Positions 22,101-32,448 of a stretch of 64,000 nucleotides of DNA are shown here, piece by piece. The stretch covers positions 118,051,900 through 118,115,899 of the forward strand of contig OY757025.1 in assembly GCA_963580285.1 (NCBI GenBank), read 5' to 3'. A model generated the notes under the pieces. It was not told the DNA's origin. It saw only the letters and a list, made by a program, of their open reading frames with translations, and ran no database searches. Within the stretch, counting starts at the first letter, position 1. Every line of letters starts with the position of its first letter. Made by a program: the position numbers and the translations under genes. This DNA is from Lucinisca nassula (taxonomy: Eukaryota > Mollusca > Bivalvia > Lucinida > Lucinidae).

Positions 22101-25100
22101 AGGCCGGTTGGATCTGTGCCGGTAACTTTAGCGTCTTCCTTATTAGACGGCTCCTCTTCCGAAGTGTTCTCCCTGGTCCTCTTCTTGGAACTCTTCTCTT
22201 TGGGAACAACCGTAATTCGCGACGAACTGGCTGACGCAGACGTCAGGGTCAGATTGCTCAGGCTTGAGCTAACTGACATGTCGCTGTTGGTCTGTGTTGG
22301 ACTTCTCCCATGGAACGCTGACCCGGCGCATCCGTCTCCGAGCGAAGAAGGGGTGCATTAAAGCTGGAGGTGTGTGGCTGACGACTCAGATTGGTCGCGC
22401 CATGGTCTTGCTCATTGTGACTCATAGCGAATAATTCCTAACTAGTTTCTGCCTAATAGTAGGCTTTCATCAGAGGATGTGTGCGCTTGTCACAGATTTG
22501 TGACGAGCTGTGCGATTTTCGCTCTTTATATACCCTCTGGGTCACCCATGGTTACCCATCATTATGTATGTAGACCGGCCCTTTTGGGGGCTGGTGGGCA
22601 ATTTTTGCCTTTGTGAAGACTGTCACCGGCCCTTTGGGGGCCGGTTGACGTTATTTCCATTTCGTTGTTATGGAGAGAACGTCGTCACCGGCCCCTGGGG
22701 GCCGGTGACGTCATAATCCATTGTTATTAATGGGCACAAGACGTTCACCGGCCCCTATGGGGCCGGGCGACGTTTTCCTTTACTATTTTGGTTAGGATTG
22801 TGGCATTAGTTGGTCCGTTTGGGGCCGCTTTGTATTATCGGTAGCCTAAATACATGTATTTATATGTATCGTATGTATTTTATTGTCGGCACCGGTACCG
22901 ATTTTTGGACAGTCTTTGAAAGGGAATACATTTTCGCTGTTTATTCACAGGCTTTGTGGGGTTACTGAAGTGAGGCGCATTTGCAATTTATTGTTAATTT
23001 ATGTTAATTGACGGGTGGGATGGGGGAGAGAATGTTAGTATAACATGTATAAGATGATTGTTTACATGCAAAGGTATGAAATTGTTTATAATAAACGGTC
23101 AAAATGAAACTTATTTGTTTTCATTTACATACCTTTATTTCGAAGTTGGCCATTGTGAATAAATCATCACTTAAGGAGAGTTCTGTATTGAATTTCTCTT
23201 CTAGGAAAGGTCCTAGAATTCTATCTAATTTTTCTATTGTGAAGTCCCGTGTGTTCGGGTCCTTGGCACTTCGACTTTCCCCTGTAATTCCTTCGTGTTT
23301 GTTACGAATATGCTCACACATAGAATCTTTTCTAGTGAATAATAGCCCACAATGCTGGCATAAGATACGGAGTTCTTTGTGTGCCGTTTCCAGGTGTCTC
23401 CGCAGGCTTTTTAGGTGTTTGTATGTCTTGTTACATTCCAAACATGGATGTATTTCCGTAGTTAGCTATTAGTGCGACAGTTGTGCGACGTTATGACGTC
23501 CTCTTTATGCCAGTTTTGGGGCGTCTTTGCCCCGTAATTGCAAACGTATTTGAGCTAACTAATAGGTTGCGTGTTCGGGATAGAGAGAGGAGTAAGGGGA
23601 CATAAATGTGAAAGGTGCATGGCTGAAATTTCCTGTCTCTATCCCTGAACATAAGTCCCGACCGGTCGGAGAGTGTGTAGCTGATAGATCCAGTACAATT
23701 CCTTGATTATTCGGGGTTTGTACTCCTATGGTCATCAGGGTCTGATGGTAAGATTTCAATAATTTGAAATATCATTTGTTCGAGGGCATGGTCAAGGAGG
23801 TTGAAATGGTTTGCCACCGGCGTATCCCGTTTTTTCGGGTGTCGCGCTGGTGTTCCGTCATTCGAACCTTCTTGATAAGCCTCGATAGGATTCTTGTGGC
23901 TTCTTTATAGGCCGGTTGGATCTGTGCCGGTAACTTTAGCGTCTTCCTTATTAGACGGCTCCTCTTCCGAAGTGTTCTCCCTGGTCCTCTTCTTGGAACT
24001 CTTCTCTTTGGGAACAACCGTAATTCGCGACGAACTGGCTGACGCAGACGTCAGGGTCAGATTGCTCAGGCTTGAGCTAACTGACATGTCGCTGTTGGTC
24101 TGTGTTGGACTTCTCCCATGGAACGCTGACCCGGCGCATCCGTCTCCGAGCGAAGAAGGGGTGCATTAAAGCTGGAGGTGTGTGGCTGACGACTCAGATT
24201 GGTCGCGCCATGGTCTTGCTCATTGTGACTCATAGCGAATAATTCCTAACTAGTTTCTGCCTAATAGTAGGCTTTCATCAGAGGATGTGTGCGCTTGTCA
24301 CAGATTTGTGACGAGCTGTGCGATTTTCGCTCTTTATATACCCTCTGGGTCACCCATGGTTACCCATCATTATGTATGTAGACCGGCCCTTTTGGGGGCT
24401 GGTGGGCAATTTTTGCCTTTGTGAAGACTGTCACCGGCCCTTTGGGGGCCGGTTGACGTTATTTCCATTTCGTTGTTATGGAGAGAACGTCGTCACCGGC
24501 CCCTGGGGGCCGGTGACGTCATAATCCATTGTTATTAATGGGCACAAGACGTTCACCGGCCCCTATGGGGCCGGGCGACGTTTTCCTTTACTATTTTGGT
24601 TAGGATTGTGGCATTAGTTGGTCCGTTTGGGGCCGCTTTGTATTATCGGTAGCCTAAATACATGTATTTATATGTATCGTATGTATTTTATTGTCGGCAC
24701 CGGTACCGATTTTTGGACAGTCTTTGAAAGGGAATACATTTTCGCTGTTTATTCACAGGCTTTGTGGGGTTACTGAAGTGAGGCGCATTTGCAATTTATT
24801 GTTAATTTATGTTAATTGACGGGTGGGATGGGGGAGAGAATGTTAGTATAACATGTATAAGATGATTGTTTACATGCAAAGGTATGAAATTGTTTATAAT
24901 AAACGGTCAAAATGAAACTTATTTGTTTTCATTTACATACCTTTATTTCGAAGTTGGCCATTGTGAATAAATCATCACTTAAGGAGAGTTCTGTATTGAA
25001 TTTCTCTTCTAGGAAAGGTCCTAGAATTCTATCTAATTTTTCTATTGTGAAGTCCCGTGTGTTCGGGTCCTTGGCACTTCGACTTTCCCCTGTAATTCCT

Positions 25101-26736
25101 TCGTGTTTGTTACGAATATGCTCACACATAGAATCTTTTCTAGTGAATAATAGCCCACAATGCTGGCATAAGATACGGAGTTCTTTGTGTGCCGTTTCCA
25201 GGTGTCTCCGCAGGCTTTTTAGGTGTTTGTATGTCTTGTTACATTCCAAACATGGATGTATTTCCGTAGTTAGCTATTAGTGCGACAGTTGTGCGACGTT
25301 ATGACGTCCTCTTTATGCCAGTTTTGGGGCGTCTTTGCCCCGTAATTGCAAACGTATTTGAGCTAACTAATAGGTTGCGTGTTCGGGATAGAGAGAGGAG
25401 TAAGGGGACATAAATGTGAAAGGTGCATGGCTGAAATTTCCTGTCTCTATCCCTGAACATAAGTCCCGACCGGTCGTAGAGTGTGTAGCTGATAGATCCA
25501 GTACAATTCCTTGATTATTCGGGGTTTGTACTCCTATGGTCATCAGGGTCTGATGGTAAGATTTCAATAATTTGAAATATCATTTGTTCGAGGGCATGGT
25601 CAAGGAGGTTGAAATGGTTTGCCACCGGCGTATCCCGTTTTTTCGGGTGTCGCGCTGGTGTTCCGTCATTCGAACCTTCTTGATAAGCCTCGATAGGATT
25701 CTTGTGGCTTCTTTATAGGCCGGTTGGATCTGTGCCGGTAACTTTAGCGTCTTCCTTATTAGACGGCTCCTCTTCCGAAGTGTTCTCCCTGGTCCTCTTC
25801 TTGGAACTCTTCTCTTTGGGAACAACCGTAATTCGCGACGAACTGGCTGACGCAGACGTCAGGGTCAGATTGCTCAGGCTTGAGCTAACTGACATGTCGC
25901 TGTTGGTCTGTGTTGGACTTCTCCCATGGAACGCTGACCCGGCGCATCCGTCTCCGAGCGAAGAAGGTGTGCATTAAAGCTGGAGGTGTGTGGCTGACGA
26001 CTCAGATTGGTCGCGCCATGGTCTTGCTCATTGTGACTCATAGCGAATAATTCCTAACTAGTTTCTGCCTAATAGTAGGCTTTCATCAGAGGATGTGTGC
26101 GCTTGTCACAGATTTGTGACGAGCTGTGCGATTTTCGCTCTTTATATACCCTCTGGGTCACCCATGGTTACCCATCATTATGTATGTAGACCGGCCCTTT
26201 TGGGGGCTGGTGGGCAATTTTTGCCTTTGTGAAGACTGTCACCGGCCCTTTGGGGGCCGGTTGACGTTATTTCCATTTCGTTGTTATGGAGAGAACGTCG
26301 TCACCGGCCCCTGGGGGCCGGTGACGTCATAATCCATTGTTATTAATGGGCACAAGACGTTCACCGGCCCCTATGGGGCCGGGCGACGTTTTCCTTTACT
26401 ATTTTGGTTAGGATTGTGGCATTAGTTGGTCCGTTTGGGGCCGCTTTGTATTATCGGTAGCCTAAATACATGTATTTATATGTATCGTATGTATTTTATT
26501 GTCGGCACCGGTACCGATTTTTGGACAGTCTTTGAAAGGGAATACATTTTCGCTGTTTATTCACAGGCTTTGTGGGGTTACTGAAGTGAGGCGCATTTGC
26601 AATTTATTGTTAATTTATGTTAATTGACGGGTGGGATGGGGGAGAGAATGTTAGTATAACATGTATAAGATGATTGTTTACATGCAAAGGTATGAAATTG
26701 TTTATAATAAACGGTCAAAATGAAACTTATTTGTTT

Positions 26737-27057
26737 TCATTTACATACCTTTATTTCGAAGTTGGCCATTGTGAATAAATCATCACTTAAGGAGAGTTCT
26801 GTATTGAATTTCTCTTCTAGGAAAGGTCCTAGAATTCTATCTAATTTTTCTATTGTGAAGTCCCGTGTGTTCGGGTCCTTGGCACTTCGACTTTCCCCTG
26901 TAATTCCTTCGTGTTTGTTACGAATATGCTCACACATAGAATCTTTTCTAGTGAATAATAGCCCACAATGCTGGCATAAGATACGGAGTTCTTTGTGTGC
27001 CGTTTCCAGGTGTCTCCGCAGGCTTTTTAGGTGTTTGTATGTCTTGTTACATTCCAA
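26737..27057 (-). CDS. C2H2 double zinc-finger ORF, last copy of the direct array
   Basis: Identical in translation to the copy at 1425-1745. It is the fifteenth in the series 1425 plus n x 1808 (n = 0 to 14). The uncertainties about start and splicing are the same. Confidence 0.55.
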   Translation of the reverse strand: MECNKTYKHLKSLRRHLETAHKELRILCQHCGLLFTRKDSMCEHIRNKHEGITGESRSAKDPNTRDFTIEKLDRILGPFLEEKFNTELSLSDDLFTMANFEIKVCK

Positions 27058-27839
27058 ACATGGATGTATTTCCGTAGTTAGCTATTAGTGCGACAGTTGT
27101 GCGACGTTATGACGTCCTCTTTATGCCAGTTTTGGGGCGTCTTTGCCCCGTAATTGCAAACGTATTTGAGCTAACTAATAGGTTGCGTGTTCGGGATAGA
27201 GAGAGGAGTAAGGGGACATAAATGTGAAAGGTGCATGGCTGAAATTTCCTGTCTCTATCCCTGAACATAAGTCCCGACCGGTCGGAGAGTGTGTAGCTGA
27301 TAGATCCAGTACAATTCCTTGATTATTCGGGGTTTGTACTCCTATGGTCATCAGGGTCTGATGGTAAGATTTCAATAATTTGAAATATCATTTGTTCGAG
27401 GGCATGGTCAAGGAGGTTGAAATGGTTTGCCACCGGCGTATCCCGTTTTTTCGGGTGTCGCGCTGGTGTTCCGTCATTCGAACCTTCTTGATAAGCCTCG
27501 ATAGGATTCTTGTGGCTTCTTTATAGGCCGGTTGGATCTGTGCCGGTAACTTTAGCGTCTTCCTTATTAGACGGCTCCTCTTCCGAAGTGTTCTCCCTGG
27601 TCCTCTTCTTGGAACTCTTCTCTTTGGGAACAACCGTAATTCGCGACGAACTGGCTGACGCAGACGTCAGGGTCAGATTGCTCAGGCTTGAGCTAACTGA
27701 CATGTCGCTGTTGGTCTGTGTTGGACTTCTCCCATGGAACGCTGACCCGGCGCATCCGTCTCCGAGCGAAGAAGGGGTGCATTAAAGCTGGAGGTGTGTG
27801 GCTGACGACTCAGATTGGTAGCGCCATGGTCTTGCTCAT

Positions 27840-27918
27840 TGTGACTCATAGCGAATAATTCCTAACTAGTTTCTGCCTAATAGTAGGCTTTCATCAGAGG
27901 ATGTGTGCGCTTGTCACA
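27840..27918 (-). ncRNA. Type I hammerhead ribozyme, last copy of the direct array
   Basis: The sixteenth copy in the long block. Core, stem II and all three stem I segments are intact. The nearby substitution at 27820 lies outside the fold. Confidence 0.8.
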
Positions 27919-28293
27919 GATTTGTGACGAGCTGTGCGATTTTCGCTCTTTATATACCCTCTGGGTCACCCATGGTTACCCATCATTATGTATGTAGACC
28001 GGCCCTTTTGGGGGCTGGTGGGCAATTTTTGCCTTTGTGAAGACTGTCACCGGCCCTTTGGGGGCCGGTTGACGTTATTTCCATTTCGTTGTTATGGAGA
28101 GAACGTCGTCACCGGCCCCTGGGGGCCGGTGACGTCATAATCCATTGTTATTAATGGGCACAAGACGTTCACCGGCCCCTATGGGGCCGGGCGACGTTTT
28201 CCTTTACTATTTTGGTTAGGATTGTGGCATTAGTTGGTCCGTTTGGGGCCGCTTTGTATTATCGGTAGCCTAAATACATGTATTTATATGTAT

Positions 28294-28320
28294 CATCCTC
28301 TGATGAAAGCCTACTATTAG
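28294..28320 (+). pseudogene. Truncated hammerhead fragment at the inversion junction
   Basis: CATCCTCTGATGA plus half of stem II (to TATTAG), then an abrupt join to sequence that normally lies 284 bp further along. It keeps the CUGAUGA core but lacks GAAA and the cleavage site, so it cannot be a ribozyme. It forms the 26-27 bp filler between the two array blocks. Confidence 0.8.
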
Positions 28321-28855
28321 AACACTTCGGAAGAGGAGCCGTCTAATAAGGAAGACGCTAAAGTTACCGGCACAGATCCAACCGGCCTATAAAGAAGCCA
28401 CAAGAATCCTATCGAGGCTTATCAAGAAGGTTCGAATGACGGAACACCAGCGCGACACCCGAAAAAACGGGATACGCCGGTGGCAAACCATTTCAACCTC
28501 CTTGACCATGCCCTCGAACAAATGATATTTCAAATTATTGAAATCTTACCATCAGACCCTGATGACCATAGGAGTACAAACCCCGAATAATCAAGGAATT
28601 GTACTGGATCTATCAGCTACACACTCTCCGACCGGTCGGGACTTATGTTCAGGGATAGAGACAGGAAATTTCAGCCATGCACCTTTCACATTTATGTCCC
28701 CTTACTCCTCTCTCTATCCCGAACACGCAACCTATTAGTTAGCTCAAATACGTTTGCAATTACGGGGCAAAGACGCCCCAAAACTGGCATAAAGAGGACG
28801 TCATAACGTCGCACAACTGTCGCACTAATAGCTAACTACGGAAATACATCCATGT

Positions 28856-29176
28856 TTGGAATGTAACAAGACATACAAACACCTAAAAAGCCTGCGGAGA
28901 CACCTGGAAACGGCACACAAAGAACTCCGTATCTTATGCCAGCATTGTGGGCTATTATTCACTAGAAAAGATTCTATGTGTGAGCATATTCGTAACAAAC
29001 ACGAAGGAATTACAGGGGAAAGTCGAAGTGCCAAGGACCCGAACACACGGGACTTCACAATAGAAAAATTAGATAGAATTCTAGGACCTTTCCTAGAAGA
29101 GAAATTCAATACAGAACTCTCCTTAAGTGATGATTTATTCACAATGGCCAACTTCGAAATAAAGGTATGTAAATGA
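28856..29176 (+). CDS. C2H2 double zinc-finger ORF in the inverted block
   Basis: Plus-strand copy, identical in translation to the majority sequence. The C-L-E-C pair starts at 28853, and the frame is open from 28832 after TAA TAG. The 62-122 residue antisense frames over this region are shadows. It lies downstream of the 66-aa ORF at 28538-28738 in the same frame, separated by the multi-branched fold and stop codons. Confidence 0.55.
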   Translation: MECNKTYKHLKSLRRHLETAHKELRILCQHCGLLFTRKDSMCEHIRNKHEGITGESRSAKDPNTRDFTIEKLDRILGPFLEEKFNTELSLSDDLFTMANFEIKVCK

Positions 29177-29802
29177 AAACAAATAAGTTTCATTTTGACC
29201 GTTTATTATAAACAATTTCATACCTTTGCATGTAAACAATCATCTTATACATGTTATACTAACATTCTCTCCCCCATCCCACCCGTCAATTAACATAAAT
29301 TAACAATAAATTGCAAATGCGCCTCACTTCAGTAACCCCACAAAGCCTGTGAATAAACAGCGAAAATGTATTCCCTTTCAAAGACTGTCCAAAAATCGGT
29401 ACCGGTGCCGACAATAAAATACATACGATACATATAAATACATGTATTTAGGCTACCGATAATACAAAGCGGCCCCAAACGGACCAACTAATGCCACAAT
29501 CCTAACCAAAATAGTAAAGGAAAACGTCGCCCGGCCCCATAGGGGCCGGTGAACGTCTTGTGCCCATTAATAACAATGGATTATGACGTCACCGGCCCCC
29601 AGGGGCCGGTGACGACGTTCTCTCCATAACAACGAAATGGAAATAACGTCAACCGGCCCCCAAAGGGCCGGTGACAGTCTTCACAAAGGCAAAAATTGCC
29701 CACCAGCCCCCAAAAGGGCCGGTCTACATACATAATGATGGGTAACCATGGGTGACCCAGAGGGTATATAAAGAGCGAAAATCGCACAGCTCGTCACAAA
29801 TC

Positions 29803-29881
29803 TGTGACAAGCGCACACATCCTCTGATGAAAGCCTACTATTAGGCAGAAACTAGTTAGGAATTATTCGCTATGAGTCACA
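29803..29881 (+). ncRNA. Type I hammerhead ribozyme in the inverted block
   Basis: Plus-strand copy that shows the fold most directly. Stem I: 29803-29808 with 29876-29881, 29810-29813 with 29868-29871, 29820-29823 with 29858-29861. Core CTGATGA is at 29824-29830. Stem II pairs 29833-29837 with 29842-29846. GAAA is at 29848-29851. The palindromic stem III is 29851-29856. The predicted cut is after T29857. Internal loops in stem I (CACACA opposite ATTATT) are where natural hammerheads make loop-loop contacts. Confidence 0.82.
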
Positions 29882-30498
29882 ATGAGCAAGACCATGGCGC
29901 GACCAATCTGAGTCGTCAGCCACACACCTCCAGCTTTAATGCACCCCTTCTTCGCTCGGAGACGGATGCGCCGGGTCAGCGTTCCATGGGAGAAGTCCAA
30001 CACAGACCAACAGCGACATGTCAGTTAGCTCAAGCCTGAGCAATCTGACCCTGACGTCTGCGTCAGCCAGTTCGTCGCGAATTACGGTTGTTCCCAAAGA
30101 GAAGAGTTCCAAGAAGAGGACCAGGGAGAACACTTCGGAAGAGGAGCCGTCTAATAAGGAAGACGCTAAAGTTACCGGCACAGATCCAACCGGCCTATAA
30201 AGAAGCCACAAGAATCCTATCGAGGCTTATCAAGAAGGTTCGAATGACGGAACACCAGCGCGACACCCGAAAAAACGGGATACGCCGGTGGCAAACCATT
30301 TCAACCTCCTTGACCATGCCCTCGAACAAATGATATTTCAAATTATTGAAATCTTACCATCAGACCCTGATGACCATAGGAGTACAAACCCCGAATAATC
30401 AAGGAATTGTACTGGATCTATCAGCTACACACTCTCCGACCGGTCGGGACTTATGTTCAGGGATAGAGACAGGAAATTTCAGCCATGCACCTTTCACA

Positions 30499-30513
30499 TA
30501 TATTTCATTCTTA
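30499..30513 (+). repeat. Right 15-bp target site duplication of the 29.8-kb insertion
   Basis: TATATTTCATTCTTA, identical to 652-666, directly after the last array base. The unit itself continues TTTATGTCC at this point, so only one T is ambiguous. Confidence 0.85.
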
Positions 30514-30569
30514 ACAGTTGATACCCATGGTTGACGTAAAATGTGTCAAAGTCACTGGCGGGCAAAATA

Positions 30570-30747
30570 CAGTCCAACCTGTACTAAGCAAGCACCTATG
30601 AGATATTCTAAAAGTGCTTGCTTAAGGCAGGTGCTTGTTTAACACAGGTGAATTTGAATGCATTTTCCTTTTTTGGGAACTGAATGCCTGCTTGCTTAAG
30701 ACAGGTTGCTTGCTTAATAGAGGTGGCCACTAAGACAGGTTTTACTG
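30570..30747. mobile_element. Tc1/mariner-type (pogo-like) MITE, 178 bp
   Basis: Inverted ends CAGTCCAACCTGTACTAAG and CAGTAAAACCTGTCTTAG, with TA on each side (30568-30569, 30748-30749). Internal repeats of a GCTTGCTTAA-like motif. Non-coding. Confidence 0.7.
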
Positions 30748-30819
30748 TAATGTATTGTAATCAACTGCAAGACTAAACAACTATCAAACCTTGCATGAAA
30801 CATCTCCCTCAGCTCTTAC

Positions 30820-31030
30820 CAACGCAGGTGCCTTGACCCGGTGACCTTGACCTATATTTTACGCTCCAGTGACTTTGACACAATTTACGTCAACATTCCA
30901 GATCTCCTCAAATAAAAGATCTACAACTATCAAATCTCGAACAGTGCTTCTCCTAGATGTACTGGCTCTGTAGGCACCTTGACCCGATGACCTTGACCTA
31001 TATTTTGCGCTCCAGTAACTTTGACCATTA
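30820..31030. repeat. Direct repeat of about 60 bp, two copies
   Basis: GTGACCTTGACCTATATTTT, preceded by CCTTGACCC and followed by CGCTCCAGT, occurs near 30830-30880 and again near 30970-31025 with small differences. No gene is seen here. Confidence 0.6.
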
Positions 31031-31118
31031 TGTCGAAGTTTGCCATTACGTAAAAGTTAGTAGTGTAAACAGATTATGCATGTAATATACTTTTCCCTCA
31101 TATTACAGCGGCTACTCT

Positions 31119-31368
31119 TTAACCCATTGTATACTAGTGGACTCTTCCATTGCTATATGTTGGACAAGTCCATTTGTCATAAGAGGGGTTTCATGTCTAT
31201 TTTTTTCGTTTTTATTCTATTTTTGAGAGAAAATTCTGTTAGCAAACAGTGCATGCCCTGATCAGACGCATGCATGCCCTGATCAGACGCATATTTGCGG
31301 CGTCTGATCTGGGCCTGCACTGTTTGCCAAGGTACCCCTTTAGGGGTTTCCCGCATACAATGGGTTAA
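31119..31368. mobile_element. TTAA-flanked MITE (family M3) containing an H1-type hairpin
   Basis: Inverted ends TTAACCCATTGTATAC and TTAACCCATTGTATGC (250 bp). It contains AGCAAACAGTGCATGCCC and, inverted, GGGCCTGCACTGTTTGCC. A diverged partial copy starts near 40608. The reading frame at 31076-31261 is accidental. Confidence 0.65.
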
Positions 31369-31500
31369 AGGTATGAATTACTGGTCCCGGTATTGAAAGT
31401 GAATTTTTTTAGCATTTTTGGGTAGATTGTTTATCAATCGACCCAAAGTTACTAAATACAGAAACTGCATGACCATGCACAAAATTCAGGTACTGGTTAT

Positions 31501-31713
31501 TTAACCCTTATCTTGCTGAATATTCATTTAAGCCACACCCATTTCTGTCTATCAACCAATCAAATTACTTGATGTAATTTATTCCTACAAAGCCATAAAC
31601 TTAATGTCAAACAGTGTAGATCTTGATCAGACGGCTTCTTCAGAAGCCATCTGATCTGGATCTGCACTGTTTCCAAAGATAGGGGTTGTCGTGAACAGCA
31701 AGATAAGAGTTAA
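31501..31713 (+). mobile_element. Palindromic MITE M1, complete copy
   Basis: TTAACCCTTATCTTGCTG at one end and CAGCAAGATAAGAGTTAA at the other, 213 bp, with TTAA at both ends and a central palindrome. A good reference copy for the family. Confidence 0.8.
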
Positions 31714-31951
31714 AGCAGCGCTTGTCTTCTCCCTGTGATGTCAGAGCGCTGTGTGAAAAGTGAAATTTGAACTCGGCTCATGTACTGGAATACTGGCAAA
31801 CAATGAAGACCCAGTGCGACATCTGATCAGGGTCTACACTGCTGACAGTACAGGAGTATAAGAGTTAAACAAAACAGTCTAAGTTCCAGTGCAGGACCAT
31901 TTTTTCAATCTAAAGTCTCATGAGAGTTGCCAGTGCTTTGATTGTCTAAGT

Positions 31952-32166
31952 TTAACCCTAATGTCCTGCTAATCCCTGATATGTCTTATCTTTCAAACAA
32001 TGAAGATCAAGATCAGATGGCTTCTGAAGAAGCCATCTGATCAGGATCTACATTGTTTGTCATTCAGTTTACGAATTTGTTGCAAAAATTTGCATCAAGT
32101 AATCTGATTGGTTGATAATCGGTAGTGGGTGTGGCATATATGAATATTCAGCAGGACAAGGGTTAA
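31952..32166 (-). mobile_element. Palindromic MITE M1, reverse orientation
   Basis: TTAA-bounded; the central palindrome GGCTTCTGAAGAAGCC and the reversed CCAATCAG/GGTGTGGC blocks are present. More diverged than 31501-31713. Confidence 0.75.
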
Positions 32167-32448
32167 CAGCCGAAATTCTTTGCATCTCTCACATCAAAGC
32201 ATTATTCAGACATTAAAACCTTCAATCAACTTCATGTGATATCATGCATCTATTTTTGAAACTTTTTTATTGCAAAAATGTAATCACTCAAAAATATATG
32301 ATTTTACAATTTAGAAGAATTTGCTTCTAAGGAGTAACTTATTTTCTTTCAGCACAATCCCCTTAGTTGGAGGTGCTTACAGTACAAAAAGCAAACAAAC
32401 TGTAACCAAGTCATTTCCCCTGAAAAATTCTCAGATCTTTCAATTCAC

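Larger units (their letters stand above)
667..28294 (-). repeat. Direct tandem array, 1808-bp period, about 15.3 copies
   Basis: Equivalent landmarks recur every 1808 bp exactly; the zinc-finger ORF, for example, starts at 1425, 3233, 5041 and so on to 26737. By eye I found eight substitutions and no indel in 27.6 kb: 2624 G>C, 6109 A>C, 7078 C>A, 17410 A>C, 21026 A>C, 25477 G>T, 25968 G>T, 27820 C>A. The array begins within the unit at 667 and stops within it at 28294. The period is not a multiple of three, so reading frames do not continue from unit to unit. Confidence 0.97.
667..30498. mobile_element. Composite concatemer insertion of a hammerhead-bearing 1808-bp element
   Basis: About 29.8 kb made only of the 1808-bp unit: 667-28294 head to tail with sense on the minus strand, and 28295-30498 inverted with sense on the plus strand. 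Both outer ends break inside the unit at different points and abut the two copies of a 15-bp target duplication. No poly(A) is present at either end. The ends, inversion and duplication fit insertion by target-primed reverse transcription. No reverse transcriptase, endonuclease or transposase is encoded in the unit, so any mobility would have to be supplied in trans. It resembles metazoan retrozymes (tandem, hammerhead-bearing, non-autonomous), but those are usually a few hundred bases and non-coding. Confidence 0.8.
28295..30498 (+). repeat. Inverted block of the 1808-bp unit, about 1.2 copies with a 284-bp deletion
   Basis: Starts with the truncated hammerhead filler, then resumes at the equivalent of 30129, skipping 284 bp. 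From 28321 to 30498 the 1808-bp period is intact (28321 matches 30129). It includes a zinc-finger ORF, the hairpin run, a TATA box and one complete ribozyme, then stops within the second 66-aa ORF. Sense points rightward, opposite to the long block. Confidence 0.92.

Noticed and set aside
667..28294. CRISPR-like or rDNA-like repeat array
   Set aside because: There are no spacers, no cas genes and no rRNA similarity. The unit is 1808 bp with no unique sequence between copies.
667..30498. The array as a pure assembly artefact
   Set aside because: The inversion, the matching 15-bp duplications outside both ends and the private variants in different units are hard to create by mis-assembly. The exact copy number could still be wrong.
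667..30498. Full-length Penelope-like or LINE element within the array
   Set aside because: No reverse-transcriptase motif (such as Y-x-D-D), GIY-YIG or endonuclease signature appears in any frame of the unit. Only the ribozyme, polarity and target duplication point to such machinery.
30820..31030. TGACCTTGACC repeats as nuclear-receptor response elements
   Set aside because: The half-site match is short and lies inside a repeated non-genic stretch, and similar AGGTCAAGG phrases are everywhere in the 139-bp tandem core.
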